In this document: piece after piece, positions 1 to 7,639 of the stretch
How positions within the stretch are numbered: the stretch's first letter is position 1
How the letters are laid out: the number at the start of each line of letters is the position of its first letter
NCBI GenBank assembly: GCA_019637875.1
Contig: JAHBUW010000003.1
Location: forward strand, 186,001-250,000
Source of the DNA: Pseudobdellovibrionaceae bacterium
GTDB lineage: Bacteria > Bdellovibrionota > Bdellovibrionia > Bdellovibrionales > Bdellovibrionaceae
DNA: 64,000 bases
Direction: 5' to 3'
Made by a program: the position numbers and the translations under genes
Notes under the pieces: model-generated
What the model was told of the DNA's origin: nothing
Seen by the model: the letters and a program-made list of their open reading frames with translations, nothing else
Databases searched by the model: none

Positions 1-450
1 GGTGAAGTAGTAGACGGGAATCCAACCCACCCCGACGTACAAAAGCGCCGCCAGCCATTTCGGCGCGCGAATCCAGAAGATCGTTTGCAGAATCCCCACC
101 AGGATCAGCGCCCAGATCGCGGCCAGGGGCGCATGCCCCATCCCGTTCGGCAGCGCGATCAAAAAGATCGGCGTCATCGTTCCGCCGATCAAAACGAAGA
201 TCGCCGCATGATCGAGTCGGCGCATGACCGCGCGCGCGGCCGGCTTCCAGTTGATTCGATGGTAAAGAGCGCTGACGGTCAGCAGGCAAATCAAAGACAA
301 CGAGTAGATACCGACCGCGAAGATCATCATTCGCGAAGACGCCCGCGTGATGAGCATCAAACAGGCGCCTAAACTGACAAAGGCCGCCGCTTCGTGGAAG
401 CGCCCCCGCAGGAGCGGCTTTACGGACTCAAGAGGACCCATGGTGGACAT
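1..450 (-). CDS. trhA: HlyIII/TrhA (PAQR-like) membrane protein, 3' end cut by window
   Basis: Reading the minus strand from an ATG at 450 gives 150 codons with no stop before the window edge. The protein is strongly hydrophobic. It carries the hallmark block of the haemolysin III / TrhA family: a Ser-x3-His motif (SALYHR) followed by RRLDHAAIFVLIGGTMTP, with the conserved LDH and the glycine/threonine-rich helix. Family members are seven-helix inner-membrane proteins related to PAQR receptors; E. coli TrhA affects membrane energetics and unsaturated-lipid balance. ATGs at 453 and 450 are adjacent; a GGGAGG lies 6 nt before the second, which I prefer. It is divergent from a FabR-like repressor with a palindrome between them. 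The last helices lie outside the window. Family assignment is strong; the exact function in this organism is inferred. Confidence 0.88.
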   Translation of the reverse strand, partial: MSTMGPLESVKPLLRGRFHEAAAFVSLGACLMLITRASSRMMIFAVGIYSLSLICLLTVSALYHRINWKPAARAVMRRLDHAAIFVLIGGTMTPIFLIALPNGMGHAPLAAIWALILVGILQTIFWIRAPKWLAALLYVGVGWIPVYYFT

Positions 451-501
451 CATATACCTCCCGGGCCACGTCACACCACGACGTTGACCCGACACGATAC
501 A

Positions 502-517
502 GTATACACTTGTTTAC
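502..517. promoter_or_regulatory. FabR-like operator palindrome
   Basis: GTATACACTTGTTTAC is an imperfect palindrome: GTATACA and the reverse complement of TGTTTAC agree at 6 of 7 positions around a 2-nt centre. The core TACA-N2-TGT matches the core I remember for E. coli FabR sites. It lies between the divergent trhA-like and fabR-like genes, 51 nt before the latter. Binding is inferred from position and similarity. Confidence 0.6.
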
Positions 518-563
518 CGTTTTTAAAAGCGCCTTTTCGTCGTGATTCGGTTATGAATTCCTG

Positions 564-1184
564 ATGGCCACCAAATCCGAGCAAAGAAACCAGACGCGTC
601 ACCAATTGATCCAGGCCGGACTTCGGCTCAGCGGCGAAAAGGGCTTTGGCGCGCTGAGCCTGCGCGAAGTGGCGGTGGGCGCGGGCATCACCCCCGCCGC
701 GTACTACAAACATTTTCACGACTTAGAGGAGCTGGGACTCGTCCTGCTCGACGAAGTCGGCCTCAGCCTGCGGCGCATGCTGCGTGAAGCTCGCAAACGT
801 GTGGAGCCCGGTCCCGACGCGATCCGCGTCTCGATCGACGCCTTCCTGAAATTCGTGAACGAAAATGGCAACCTCTTCCGCCTACTTTTGGGCGAGCGTC
901 AGGGCGCGACCCCCGCTTTCCGTAAAGCCATCCACACCGAGATGGACCGCTTCGTGGCCGAGCTTGCGGCGGACCTCGAGCGCCTGCAGGGCGCGCTGAA
1001 CCAACCGCTGCGCGACCCCTCGCTGACCGCGGAGGGTATCGTCGCCGTGGTCTTCACCCTTGGCGCGGAAGCCCTCGATCTGCCGAAGCACAAACAGTCG
1101 GGACTCAAAGAAAGAATGACCGAACACGTCCGCACGATTCTTCGCGGCTCGAAAGCCCCGCCGAAAAAGGGGCGCGCCAAGTAA
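564..1184 (+). CDS. fabR: TetR-family repressor, FabR-like
   Basis: The 206-residue protein has an N-terminal TetR helix-turn-helix (about residues 10-55, with SLREVAVGAGITPAAYYKHF as the HTH). It then follows FabR closely: the run HDLEELGLVLLDEVGLSLRR, the segment NGNLFRLLLGERQG, and a C-terminal AEALDL. FabR in E. coli represses unsaturated fatty-acid synthesis genes and responds to the acyl-ACP/acyl-CoA pool. Here it is divergent from a TrhA-like gene with a shared operator candidate, so it probably controls that gene and itself. The ATG overlaps the TGA of a three-codon upstream frame starting at 553, and no good ribosome-binding site is visible, so translation may depend on that minicistron. 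TetR assignment is certain; FabR orthology is likely. Confidence 0.85.
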   Translation: MATKSEQRNQTRHQLIQAGLRLSGEKGFGALSLREVAVGAGITPAAYYKHFHDLEELGLVLLDEVGLSLRRMLREARKRVEPGPDAIRVSIDAFLKFVNENGNLFRLLLGERQGATPAFRKAIHTEMDRFVAELAADLERLQGALNQPLRDPSLTAEGIVAVVFTLGAEALDLPKHKQSGLKERMTEHVRTILRGSKAPPKKGRAK

Positions 1185-1246
1185 TTTTTCCGTGATCGAA
1201 GACCGGCCCTTCCCGTGGGGCGGTCTCTCGGGCAAAAACGCGGAAA

Positions 1247-1729
1247 ATGTTCGCGAAGCTCCTCGTCCTTTTCATTCTCGCTTTCGCTCTTCCCGCTTTC
1301 GCGGAAGAACCCGCGTGCTACCAAAACGAAATCGACCCCGCGACCCGCAAACTTTATCGCGACGAAGCGCCCTACCAGGCCGATCTCGAGGCGTTGCTCG
1401 CGAGCGAACCCACCCGTCCCGGAATGTACACGCTCTACCGCGCTTACAATCTCTCGAAAGCCGAGACGCCGAACGCGAACGCACTTAAAAATGACAAGCG
1501 CGCGCACTGCTACATCGGCTGCCGACTCGCGAACGACATCAGTGTCGAGGCCGCCGAGTACGCGGCCTGGTACAAAGAGCATCGCGACCTCACCGATTGC
1601 CAAAAGGCTTCACGTTTCGAGCCTCAAGACATCCTCGCTACGCAAGTCGGCATCCGCCTGGGCGAACAAAATGTCCCCCACGCCGACAAGGCGTTCTGTC
1701 AGCGGACCTGCCGTCAGAGTGTGCGTTAA
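1247..1729 (+). CDS. Exported cysteine-containing hypothetical protein
   Basis: The 160-residue product begins with a clear Sec signal peptide (MFAKLLVLFILAFALPAFA, cleavage after about residue 19). The mature part has six cysteines, including a HCYIGC motif near residue 90 and a CQRTC motif close to the C-terminus. The even cysteine count and the signal suggest a periplasmic or secreted protein held by disulfides. The central DKRAHCYIGCRLA followed by alpha-helical text recalls small secreted effector-like domains, but I do not recognise a family. It stands alone between the fabR-like gene and endonuclease I. A GC-rich imperfect hairpin precedes it (about 1198-1228) without a T-run. Confidence 0.7.
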   Translation: MFAKLLVLFILAFALPAFAEEPACYQNEIDPATRKLYRDEAPYQADLEALLASEPTRPGMYTLYRAYNLSKAETPNANALKNDKRAHCYIGCRLANDISVEAAEYAAWYKEHRDLTDCQKASRFEPQDILATQVGIRLGEQNVPHADKAFCQRTCRQSVR

Positions 1730-1916
1730 AACCGCGCGGATTCGCCATTTTTCGCCTCAAATTCCCTCAAAGCCCCTGGCATCAACGATAGCGTTAAGCG
1801 TCAATTCGTCGGGTCTTCGTCAGAACTTTGCGTTCGGCGCATGATTGTATTGACCAAATGCATACCAACTATGAAATCTGTCCATGGTTCTTAACACCAT
1901 ACTGCGAGGGGGATTC

Positions 1917-2678
1917 ATGCAGTGGCTGGTTTCGGGCTTCTTGGTTTTTTCGCTGGTTTCGGTCAACGTTCACGCCAAAGGAAAATATGAGCGGAGCGAA
2001 GATCAAGCCTCCATCGGATGGGAAGATTCAGACTCTTCCTTCTCTAACACGGATCTTCGCCGCGAACTCCAATCGCGGGCCGCGAAGAACCAACACTCAC
2101 TCGGCTACAAAGGCGCACGCATCGAACTGATGGGTCGCATTTCGCTGAAGCACGATGCGCGCGGTTACTATATCCGTGACGTCTACTGCGAGAAGAACTT
2201 CAACGGCGCTCCGGGCCGCATTCCCGACGATAAAATCATCAACACCGAACACACTTGGCCGCAAAGCCGCTTCGGCGGTTCGGGTCGCGACATGCAGAAA
2301 TCGGATCTGCACCACTTGTTCCCTTCGGACTCCGAGCTGAACAGCAACCGCGGCAACCATCCTTTCGGCGAAGTGAAAAGCAATTCGCAAACGCTGAAGT
2401 GCACGCAGAGCCGCGCCGGCTCGAACGTGGACGGCGACTTCGTTTTCGAACCGCCGGTTGAGCACCGCGGAAACGTGGCGCGCGCATTGTTCTACTTCGC
2501 GGTTCGCTACGGAATGTCGATCGACGCGACTCAAGAAGCGACTTTGCGTAAATGGCACGTCGCCGACCCGGTCGACGCGGACGAGACGGATCGCAACGAC
2601 GCGATCGAAAAGGTACAAGGGAACCGCAATCCCTTCATCGACCAGCCGGAACTGGTCAATCAGATCTCGAACTTCTAA
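1917..2678 (+). CDS. endA: Endonuclease I (EndA/NucM family), secreted DNase
   Basis: The product is a non-specific, Mg-dependent DNA endonuclease of the EndA/NucM family, exported through Sec (signal peptide about residues 1-20). The His-Me finger core is clear: NTEHTWPQS near residue 110, then DLHHLFPSDSELNSNRGNHP near 130-149, containing the catalytic histidine, the metal-binding asparagine and the LFPSD block. Length (253 aa) is typical. I chose the ATG at 1917 because GAGGGGG ends 4 nt before it and because it begins the signal peptide; an in-frame ATG at 1884 would add 11 residues before the signal. It ends at a strong bidirectional terminator shared with the convergent DUF4360 gene. 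In predatory or DNA-scavenging bacteria such enzymes degrade external DNA. Confidence 0.93.
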   Translation: MQWLVSGFLVFSLVSVNVHAKGKYERSEDQASIGWEDSDSSFSNTDLRRELQSRAAKNQHSLGYKGARIELMGRISLKHDARGYYIRDVYCEKNFNGAPGRIPDDKIINTEHTWPQSRFGGSGRDMQKSDLHHLFPSDSELNSNRGNHPFGEVKSNSQTLKCTQSRAGSNVDGDFVFEPPVEHRGNVARALFYFAVRYGMSIDATQEATLRKWHVADPVDADETDRNDAIEKVQGNRNPFIDQPELVNQISNF

Positions 2679-2687
2679 TTCGAAAAT

Positions 2688-2718
2688 AAAAAAAGGCCGA
2701 GGAAACTCGGCCTTTTTT
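2688..2718. terminator. Bidirectional intrinsic terminator
   Basis: A perfect GGCCGAG / CTCGGCC stem closes a GAAA tetraloop, with seven A on the left (2688-2694) and six T on the right (2713-2718). It can stop transcription from both sides and sits between the convergent endA and DUF4360 genes. Confidence 0.93.
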
Positions 2719-2741
2719 ATTTCTGGATGAGCGCTCCGTTT

Positions 2742-3332
2742 TTACTGACCGCAATCTTCCAACTGCAGAGTCAACGCCGTCCCTTCCAGGGTCGCGCTTC
2801 CGCCCTGAGCGGACGAGCCTTTGTTTCCGAGCAGGCTCACGTTCGCACGCACATTGACGTCCGCACCGCACTCGGTCCGCACGACGTCTTCCACGCGATC
2901 ATAGTAATACTCGACATGCTCATCCGTTTTCGCGCCGATTTTCGAGTCCACTTTCGGCCCCGTCGAACCCGCCGTGAAGACCTCCGCCGCGGCGATCGCC
3001 GAAGCGCCTTCCGCCAGATCCGCCGCACCGAAGACCGCGGGCTCACCGATCACCAGGCGCTTGCCGGCGGGCATCGCCACCGCGAGTGAAATCGCGCACG
3101 CCTTACGGTCGATCCGTTTCGAGCTCACATCCACGTTCATCTCGGGAAGAAAGATCATCACGCGGCCCGAAAAGCTGGATTGGTAGACCTCAAGGGGCCC
3201 GCCACCGGGGCAGCCGTTGCCGCCGCTTTGGATCTGCGAAACGTCGATGATTTCCGCCGCCGTCGCGGCCCAGGCGGGTGCGGACAGGGCCAAAGGAAGC
3301 AGGAGTCCAAGGGTTCTTGCGGCGATCTTCAT
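2742..3332 (-). CDS. DUF4360-family exported protein
   Basis: The 196-residue protein has a signal peptide (MKIAARTLGLLLPLALSAPAWA). The body fits DUF4360: an early GGNGCPGGGP motif, a hydrophobic strand with LPEMNVDV, then SSKRIDRKACAISLAVAMPAGKR with the conserved Arg-Lys-x-Cys and the proline-glycine turn, and two further cysteines. The family is beta-rich, secreted and of unknown function. The start at 3332 is set by GGAGG 5 nt upstream; the frame remains open another 132 nt upstream without a better site. It shares the terminator at 2688-2718 with endA. Confidence 0.82.
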   Translation of the reverse strand: MKIAARTLGLLLPLALSAPAWAATAAEIIDVSQIQSGGNGCPGGGPLEVYQSSFSGRVMIFLPEMNVDVSSKRIDRKACAISLAVAMPAGKRLVIGEPAVFGAADLAEGASAIAAAEVFTAGSTGPKVDSKIGAKTDEHVEYYYDRVEDVVRTECGADVNVRANVSLLGNKGSSAQGGSATLEGTALTLQLEDCGQ

Positions 3333-3486
3333 GTCATCCTCCGTGAGGTGTTGTGGTGCGAGCCCCGGGGACACTTCGTCACCGAAAGCGGGTTCGCGGG
3401 GTGAAATTGCAATGGCCGTGCGCGCGGTTTTGAGAGTCAGGATGACACCGTATCCCCCCGCCAAGAGTTATGTTAAAGACCTGGTC

Positions 3487-4125
3487 ATGACCTGGGACGC
3501 CCCCCGATTCACCTGCGACTACAGCCAACCCGCGAGCTACCGATTCTCGATGGACTCCATCCTGCTCGCGAAGGCCGCCGTGCGGGACTTCGCCGAGCGC
3601 GAGTGGTCCCCCCAAGCGCGGGTACTGGATCTTTGCGCCGGCGCGGGTGTCGTCGGTTTGGAGTTCGCACACCTTGAACCCCGTGCGAAGAATTTCGACT
3701 TCGTCGAGATCCAAACCGACTACCGTCCGTCCTTCGAGGAAAATCTCGTCAAAGCGCATGCCTTGGGACTCACGGCCCGAGGGCATTTCATGAATCATCG
3801 GGAGTTGCGCGCGCCGGAGTTCGCGGCGGCCTACGACTTGGTGCTTTGCAATCCACCTTACTTCGACCCCGGCCGGGGACCGCTACCGCCCGACGCCCTG
3901 AAGGCACGATCGCGGTTTTTCGTGGATGCGAGCTTCCGGGATTTGCTGGAGACGTTGATGTTCGTGATGAAGGCCGGAGCGTTCGCCTACGTCCTCACGC
4001 GGGACCAGAAAGAGCACGGCGACGACCGGACACGGGAACTGACGCGCGCCCTCAGCGGACGCGCGGAGCTGGTCGCGACCGAAGATCTGCGCGGGACTTC
4101 GCTGCAGATCCTTCGGCGCCTCTGA
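3487..4125 (+). CDS. tRNA1(Val) adenine-N6-methyltransferase-like (TrmN6/YfiC-type)
   Basis: This is a class I SAM-dependent methyltransferase. Motif I (VLDLCAGAGVVGLEF) lies at about residues 46-60. An NPPYFDP motif at about 122-128 is the Asn-Pro-Pro-Tyr signature of enzymes that methylate an exocyclic adenine nitrogen. The overall size (212 aa), the N-terminal YRFSMDSILLAK segment and the NPPY position fit TrmN6/YfiC, which modifies A37 of tRNA1(Val), though the substrate is inferred. Start choice is uncertain: the ATG at 3487 begins the conserved region; an ATG at 3442 would add 15 residues. It converges on the bacterioferritin-like gene with 30 nt between stop codons. Confidence 0.75.
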   Translation: MTWDAPRFTCDYSQPASYRFSMDSILLAKAAVRDFAEREWSPQARVLDLCAGAGVVGLEFAHLEPRAKNFDFVEIQTDYRPSFEENLVKAHALGLTARGHFMNHRELRAPEFAAAYDLVLCNPPYFDPGRGPLPPDALKARSRFFVDASFRDLLETLMFVMKAGAFAYVLTRDQKEHGDDRTRELTRALSGRAELVATEDLRGTSLQILRRL

Positions 4126-4155
4126 GAATCACTTCGCCGGACCGGATTCTTCGGC

Positions 4156-4593
4156 CTACTTCGCCGGCCGGAGCATCTTCTCGACTTCGGCGATGTGCAG
4201 CTCTTCTTCCATGATCATTTCGCGCGCGTACTCCTCGAGACCGACGCGTTTGCCTTCCACGAGCTTCAGCAGATCGTAGTAGAGCTCCAGCTGGATCGTT
4301 TCGTGCTCGAGGCTTTCACGCAGGATCGTCTCGACCGAGTGCTTCGAAGTTTCCAGAAGCTTCGCGATTTTCAGCGAGGGATGCGAACCCAAAGTCGTGA
4401 TGTGCTCGCCGACATTTTCGGCATGCACGAGCGACTCGTGAGCCTGGTCACGGAGCCATTTCACGATCGGAATGCGGCCGGGACCGTAAACCATCAGCGA
4501 GTAGTGGGTGTAACGAACGACGCCCGCAAGCTCGTGCTCGAGGATCGCGTTCAAGGCGGCGACGACTTTTTCAGTGTCGATCTTCTCTTTCAT
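4156..4593 (-). CDS. Bacterioferritin-like diiron protein
   Basis: The 145-residue protein is a ferritin-like four-helix bundle. It has an ELAGVVRYTHYS segment near the N-terminus, ESLVHAENVGEH near residue 53, an ESLEHE helix near 95, and EEELHIAEVEKM at the end. These supply the carboxylate and histidine ligands of a diiron centre. It belongs to the short bacterioferritin subgroup that stores or detoxifies iron, and may protect DNA from peroxide. The start at 4593 is supported by GGAGGA 7 nt upstream; an ATG five codons earlier overlaps that site. Haem binding cannot be judged from sequence alone. Confidence 0.85.
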   Translation of the reverse strand: MKEKIDTEKVVAALNAILEHELAGVVRYTHYSLMVYGPGRIPIVKWLRDQAHESLVHAENVGEHITTLGSHPSLKIAKLLETSKHSVETILRESLEHETIQLELYYDLLKLVEGKRVGLEEYAREMIMEEELHIAEVEKMLRPAK

Positions 4594-4684
4594 GGGGGTT
4601 TCCTCCAATCGGGGTTTGAGAGCCCTTTATCAATTGGCTTTCAACACCGATCATGGCTCCCAAACCTGAAAAAGACCAGTCCAA

Positions 4685-5983
4685 TCAGGTGGTTTTGACG
4701 GGAGGGGTCGTCGATTCTTGTCGCCAGTTGCGACTGACAATCAATCTCGCGCCTCGTTTGAAAGTCAGATAACTCCACGCCCATTGGAGCATCACGAGGG
4801 TGCGATTTTTGAACCCGATCAAATAATAAACGTGGATGAAAAGCCAAGCGAGCCAGGCGAAAAGTCCAGACATCCGCAGCTTGCCGAACTCGAGCACGGC
4901 CTTGTTGCGACCGATGGTCGCCATGGAACCTTTGTCGAGGTAGGTGAACTCACGAACCGGCTTCCCCTTCATCTTGCGACGAATCGCGTCCGCGACGTAA
5001 CGCCCCTGCTGCATCGCCACCGGCGCAAGGCCCGGAAGCGTTTTGTTTTCACTCCACGGAATCGCGGCCATGTCGCCGATGACGTAAAGATCCTGAAGGC
5101 CTTCGATCTGACAGAAGCGATTGGCCTGCACGCGGCCCGCGCGGTCGTGTTCCCCCGGAAGAGTTTTGGTGATCTCGGACGCCTCGACGCCCGCCGCCCA
5201 AAAGACCGTGTGGGTCGCGACGAAATCTTTGCCGAGCTCTACGCCCCGCGCGTCCACTTTGGTCACGCGCGTGTTCGTCCACACCTGAACGCCCAAACGT
5301 TCAAGATCGTTCAAGGCTTTCTTCGAGCTTTCCTCCGCGAACGCCGCCAAGACCCGCGGCCCCGCTTCGACCAAAATCACCCGCGCGCGATCCGGCGAAA
5401 TCCGCCGGAAATCCCGGGACAAAGTCACGCGCGACAGCTCGGCGATCGAGCCCGCGAGCTCCACCCCTGTGGGACCGCCGCCGACGATCACGAAGCTCAG
5501 CCAGGCGCGCGCGGCTTCGGGATCTTTCTCTTTCTCGGCCTCTTCGAAAGCGACCAAAACGCGACGACGGATTTCGGTCGCGTGCTCGATCGTTTTCAGC
5601 CCTGGCGCGTGCTCTTCCCACTCGGGATGACCGAAGTAAGAGTGATTCGCGCCGCAGGCCAAAACGAGCTCGTCGTATTCGTACTTTTCGTTCTCGGAGT
5701 AGACGATCTTCGCCACCGGATCCACGCGACGGATTTCATCCATGATGACGGACACGTTCGGATAACCCGTGAAGAGCGAACGAATCGGAAACGCGATGTC
5801 CGCCGGCGAAAGCCCGGCCGTCGCCACTTGGTACAAGAGCGGCTGAAAGAGATGATGGTTTTTGCGATCGATCAGGACGACGTCCACGTCTTTCGCTTGC
5901 GCCAAGGACTTCGCGGCGTTCAGCCCGCCGAATCCCCCTCCGATAATTACAACTTTGCGACGGCCATTTTTCGAGGAAGTCAT
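4685..5983 (-). CDS. ndh: Type II NADH dehydrogenase (NDH-2)
   Basis: This single-subunit, non-proton-pumping NADH:quinone oxidoreductase has two Rossmann domains. The FAD site is VVIIGGGFGGLNAA at about residues 11-24, followed by the diagnostic NHHLFQPLLYQVATAGLSP. The NAD site is VIVGGGPTGVELAG near 165. A second flavin-contact motif, VIGDMAAI, lies near 305. The C-terminus carries a hydrophobic, aromatic stretch (WLAWLFIHVYYLIGF) that anchors such enzymes to the membrane. Length (432 aa) is normal. The ATG at 5983 follows AAGGGTG closely; a GTG one codon earlier is possible. It is divergent from the sugar transferase gene. Confidence 0.93.
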   Translation of the reverse strand: MTSSKNGRRKVVIIGGGFGGLNAAKSLAQAKDVDVVLIDRKNHHLFQPLLYQVATAGLSPADIAFPIRSLFTGYPNVSVIMDEIRRVDPVAKIVYSENEKYEYDELVLACGANHSYFGHPEWEEHAPGLKTIEHATEIRRRVLVAFEEAEKEKDPEAARAWLSFVIVGGGPTGVELAGSIAELSRVTLSRDFRRISPDRARVILVEAGPRVLAAFAEESSKKALNDLERLGVQVWTNTRVTKVDARGVELGKDFVATHTVFWAAGVEASEITKTLPGEHDRAGRVQANRFCQIEGLQDLYVIGDMAAIPWSENKTLPGLAPVAMQQGRYVADAIRRKMKGKPVREFTYLDKGSMATIGRNKAVLEFGKLRMSGLFAWLAWLFIHVYYLIGFKNRTLVMLQWAWSYLTFKRGARLIVSRNWRQESTTPPVKTT

Positions 5984-6076
5984 CACCCTTGGTTATGAAC
6001 CGAGTCCGGGGAAACGGCAAGTGACCCACGCCAAATGAAAACAAAGGGAGCGGGGTTTTTGCCCGGTTTTCACGCT

Positions 6077-6130
6077 CTCCCGTGAATCAAGATCAGTGGT
6101 GCGGCGCCGCCTCACGGGAGTTGACTCCCG
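6077..6130 (+). promoter_or_regulatory. Mutually exclusive hairpins in front of the sugar transferase gene
   Basis: CTCCCGTGA at 6077-6085 can pair with TCACGGGAG at 6112-6120 (9 bp). The right part of that arm, CGGGAG at 6115-6120, can instead pair with CTCCCG at 6125-6130 across a TTGA loop. The two helices compete, as in a leader switch. There is no T-run, so termination is not implied. Confidence 0.35.
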
Positions 6131-6156
6131 CCGCCGTGCCTACCAGATTAGCGCGC

Positions 6157-7593
6157 ATGTTCACGCGCACAAGAACCGCGAAAATCGCTTTACTGGCGGC
6201 CGATCTCGTCGCGTTCACCCTCGCATTCGGGGTCGGCCTCGTGGCGTTGATTCTTTACGCCGACTATCCCACGAACCAAGACTTCGAGCAGTGGTGGTGG
6301 GGAACCGGGCGCATCCACAGCTTCGTCCACTTCGTCTTCGTCGCGATCACGCTCGTGCGTTTCTATACGAAGGGACTTTATTCCCGACGCATTCCGTTCT
6401 GGGATGAGCTGCGCTCCCTTCTTTTGACGCTGGTCTACCTCGCGCTTTTGAACGGCATGGTCGTCCTGATCGCGAAATGGCCGTTCTCTCGCGTCTTATG
6501 GCTGACGAGCTGGCTGGTGGCGTGCGCGCTGATTCCGATCTTCCGTGCTTTCGCGCGGACCTTTTTGCGGCGGGCCGGCTATTGGGCGCGCGAGACCTTC
6601 ATCGTCGGGACCGGCGAAACGGCGCTCTCCGCTTACCTCGCGATCACCAGCGAACCGCAACTGGGTTACCAAGTGCGGGAGTTCATCAAACTCGAAAATA
6701 CGCAGAACGGCGCCGCCCTCCCCCCGAGCATCCCCGTCCAGAAGCTCTCCCACGCGGCGGTCCTCGAACGCCTGCGCGGTTTGAAAGACATCGAAATCAT
6801 CGTGGCCCTTGAAGATCGCGACCTCAACGAAGCGAAGCAACTTATCGAAGAGATGTCGCTCGAGTTCGACGAAATCCACTTCGTTCCCTCGGTGCAGGGA
6901 CTGCCGCTTTTCGGGATGGAGGCGAACCACTTCTTCAGTCACGAAGTGCTGATGCTCCGTTCACGCAACAATCTCCACTTCCGTCCGCGCGTGTGGTTGA
7001 AGCGGGCCTTCGATTTCTCGGCCGCGATCGCCATCACGATTTTGGCTTCGCCGATCCTGCTGTGGATCGCGTTCCGTATCCGCCAAAGCGGGCCGGGCGT
7101 GCTGTTCGCGCATACGCGCATCGGCTGCGACGGCAAACCCTTTCCGTGTTTCAAATTCCGCTCCATGGTCCCGAATGCGCAAGCCGTCCTGGCCGAGCTT
7201 TTGGCCGCCGACCCGCGCGCGAAAGCCGAGTGGGACGCCAGCTTCAAACTCACGAACGATCCGCGCATCACGCCCATCGGCGCGTGGCTGCGCAAGACAA
7301 GCCTCGATGAGCTGCCGCAATTATGGAACGTCATTCGCGGCGACATGAGCCTGGTGGGGCCACGCCCCATCGTGAAAAAAGAAATGGAACGTTACGGGCA
7401 CCGCATCGACTTCTACACGAGCGTGCGCCCCGGCATGACCGGGCTTTGGCAAGTGAGCGGGCGCTCGGATACCGATTACCGCACGCGCGTTCATCTCGAC
7501 ACCTGGTACGTTAAAAACTGGACGCTCTGGTACGACATCGCGATTCTCTTCAAAACGATCCGCGTCGTCTTGGGGCGTAAAGGCGCTTACTAA
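6157..7593 (+). CDS. Polyprenyl-phosphate sugar-1-phosphate transferase (WbaP/WcaJ family)
   Basis: The protein starts glycan assembly by moving a hexose-1-phosphate from a nucleotide sugar to undecaprenyl phosphate at the inner membrane. The N-terminal half has several membrane helices and a CoA-binding-like domain. A further hydrophobic segment (AIAITILASPILLWIAF) precedes the catalytic domain. The signature of this family is near the C-terminus: KFRSM, TSLDELPQLWNVIRGDMSLVG followed by PRPI, and RPGMTGLWQVSGRS. The ATG at 6157 gives 478 residues. A GTG at 6082 would add 25 residues but falls inside a leader hairpin arm, and neither has a clear ribosome-binding site. Capsule or exopolysaccharide is the likely product; the sugar is unknown. 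Confidence 0.9.
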   Translation: MFTRTRTAKIALLAADLVAFTLAFGVGLVALILYADYPTNQDFEQWWWGTGRIHSFVHFVFVAITLVRFYTKGLYSRRIPFWDELRSLLLTLVYLALLNGMVVLIAKWPFSRVLWLTSWLVACALIPIFRAFARTFLRRAGYWARETFIVGTGETALSAYLAITSEPQLGYQVREFIKLENTQNGAALPPSIPVQKLSHAAVLERLRGLKDIEIIVALEDRDLNEAKQLIEEMSLEFDEIHFVPSVQGLPLFGMEANHFFSHEVLMLRSRNNLHFRPRVWLKRAFDFSAAIAITILASPILLWIAFRIRQSGPGVLFAHTRIGCDGKPFPCFKFRSMVPNAQAVLAELLAADPRAKAEWDASFKLTNDPRITPIGAWLRKTSLDELPQLWNVIRGDMSLVGPRPIVKKEMERYGHRIDFYTSVRPGMTGLWQVSGRSDTDYRTRVHLDTWYVKNWTLWYDIAILFKTIRVVLGRKGAY

Positions 7594-7605
7594 GCTCCCG
7601 CTCCA

Positions 7606-7633
7606 TTGACTCTACACACTTCCTTTCTAGAAT
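7606..7633 (+). promoter_or_regulatory. Sigma70-type promoter of the efflux operon
   Basis: TTGACT (7606-7611) and TAGAAT (7628-7633) are separated by 16 nt. The -10 ends only 6 nt before the ATG at 7640, so initiation at the usual distance would fall on or next to the start codon, suggesting a leaderless or nearly leaderless mRNA. Confidence 0.6.
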
Positions 7634-7639
7634 ACCGGG

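Noticed and set aside
1198-1228. GC-rich hairpin after the fabR-like gene as a terminator
   Set aside because: The stem has a bulge and is followed by CTCGGGC, not by a T-run.
1850-1875. TTGACC followed by TATGAA as a promoter for endA
   Set aside because: The spacer is only 14 nt, too short for a typical sigma70 promoter.
4156-4593. Apparent loss of one ExxH iron-ligand motif in the bacterioferritin-like protein
   Set aside because: The variant ESLxHA motif is what I recall for this short subgroup, so it is not evidence of a defect.
4718-5998. A 426-codon plus-strand open frame opposite ndh
   Set aside because: The opposite strand encodes a clear NDH-2; the antisense product has no recognisable domain.
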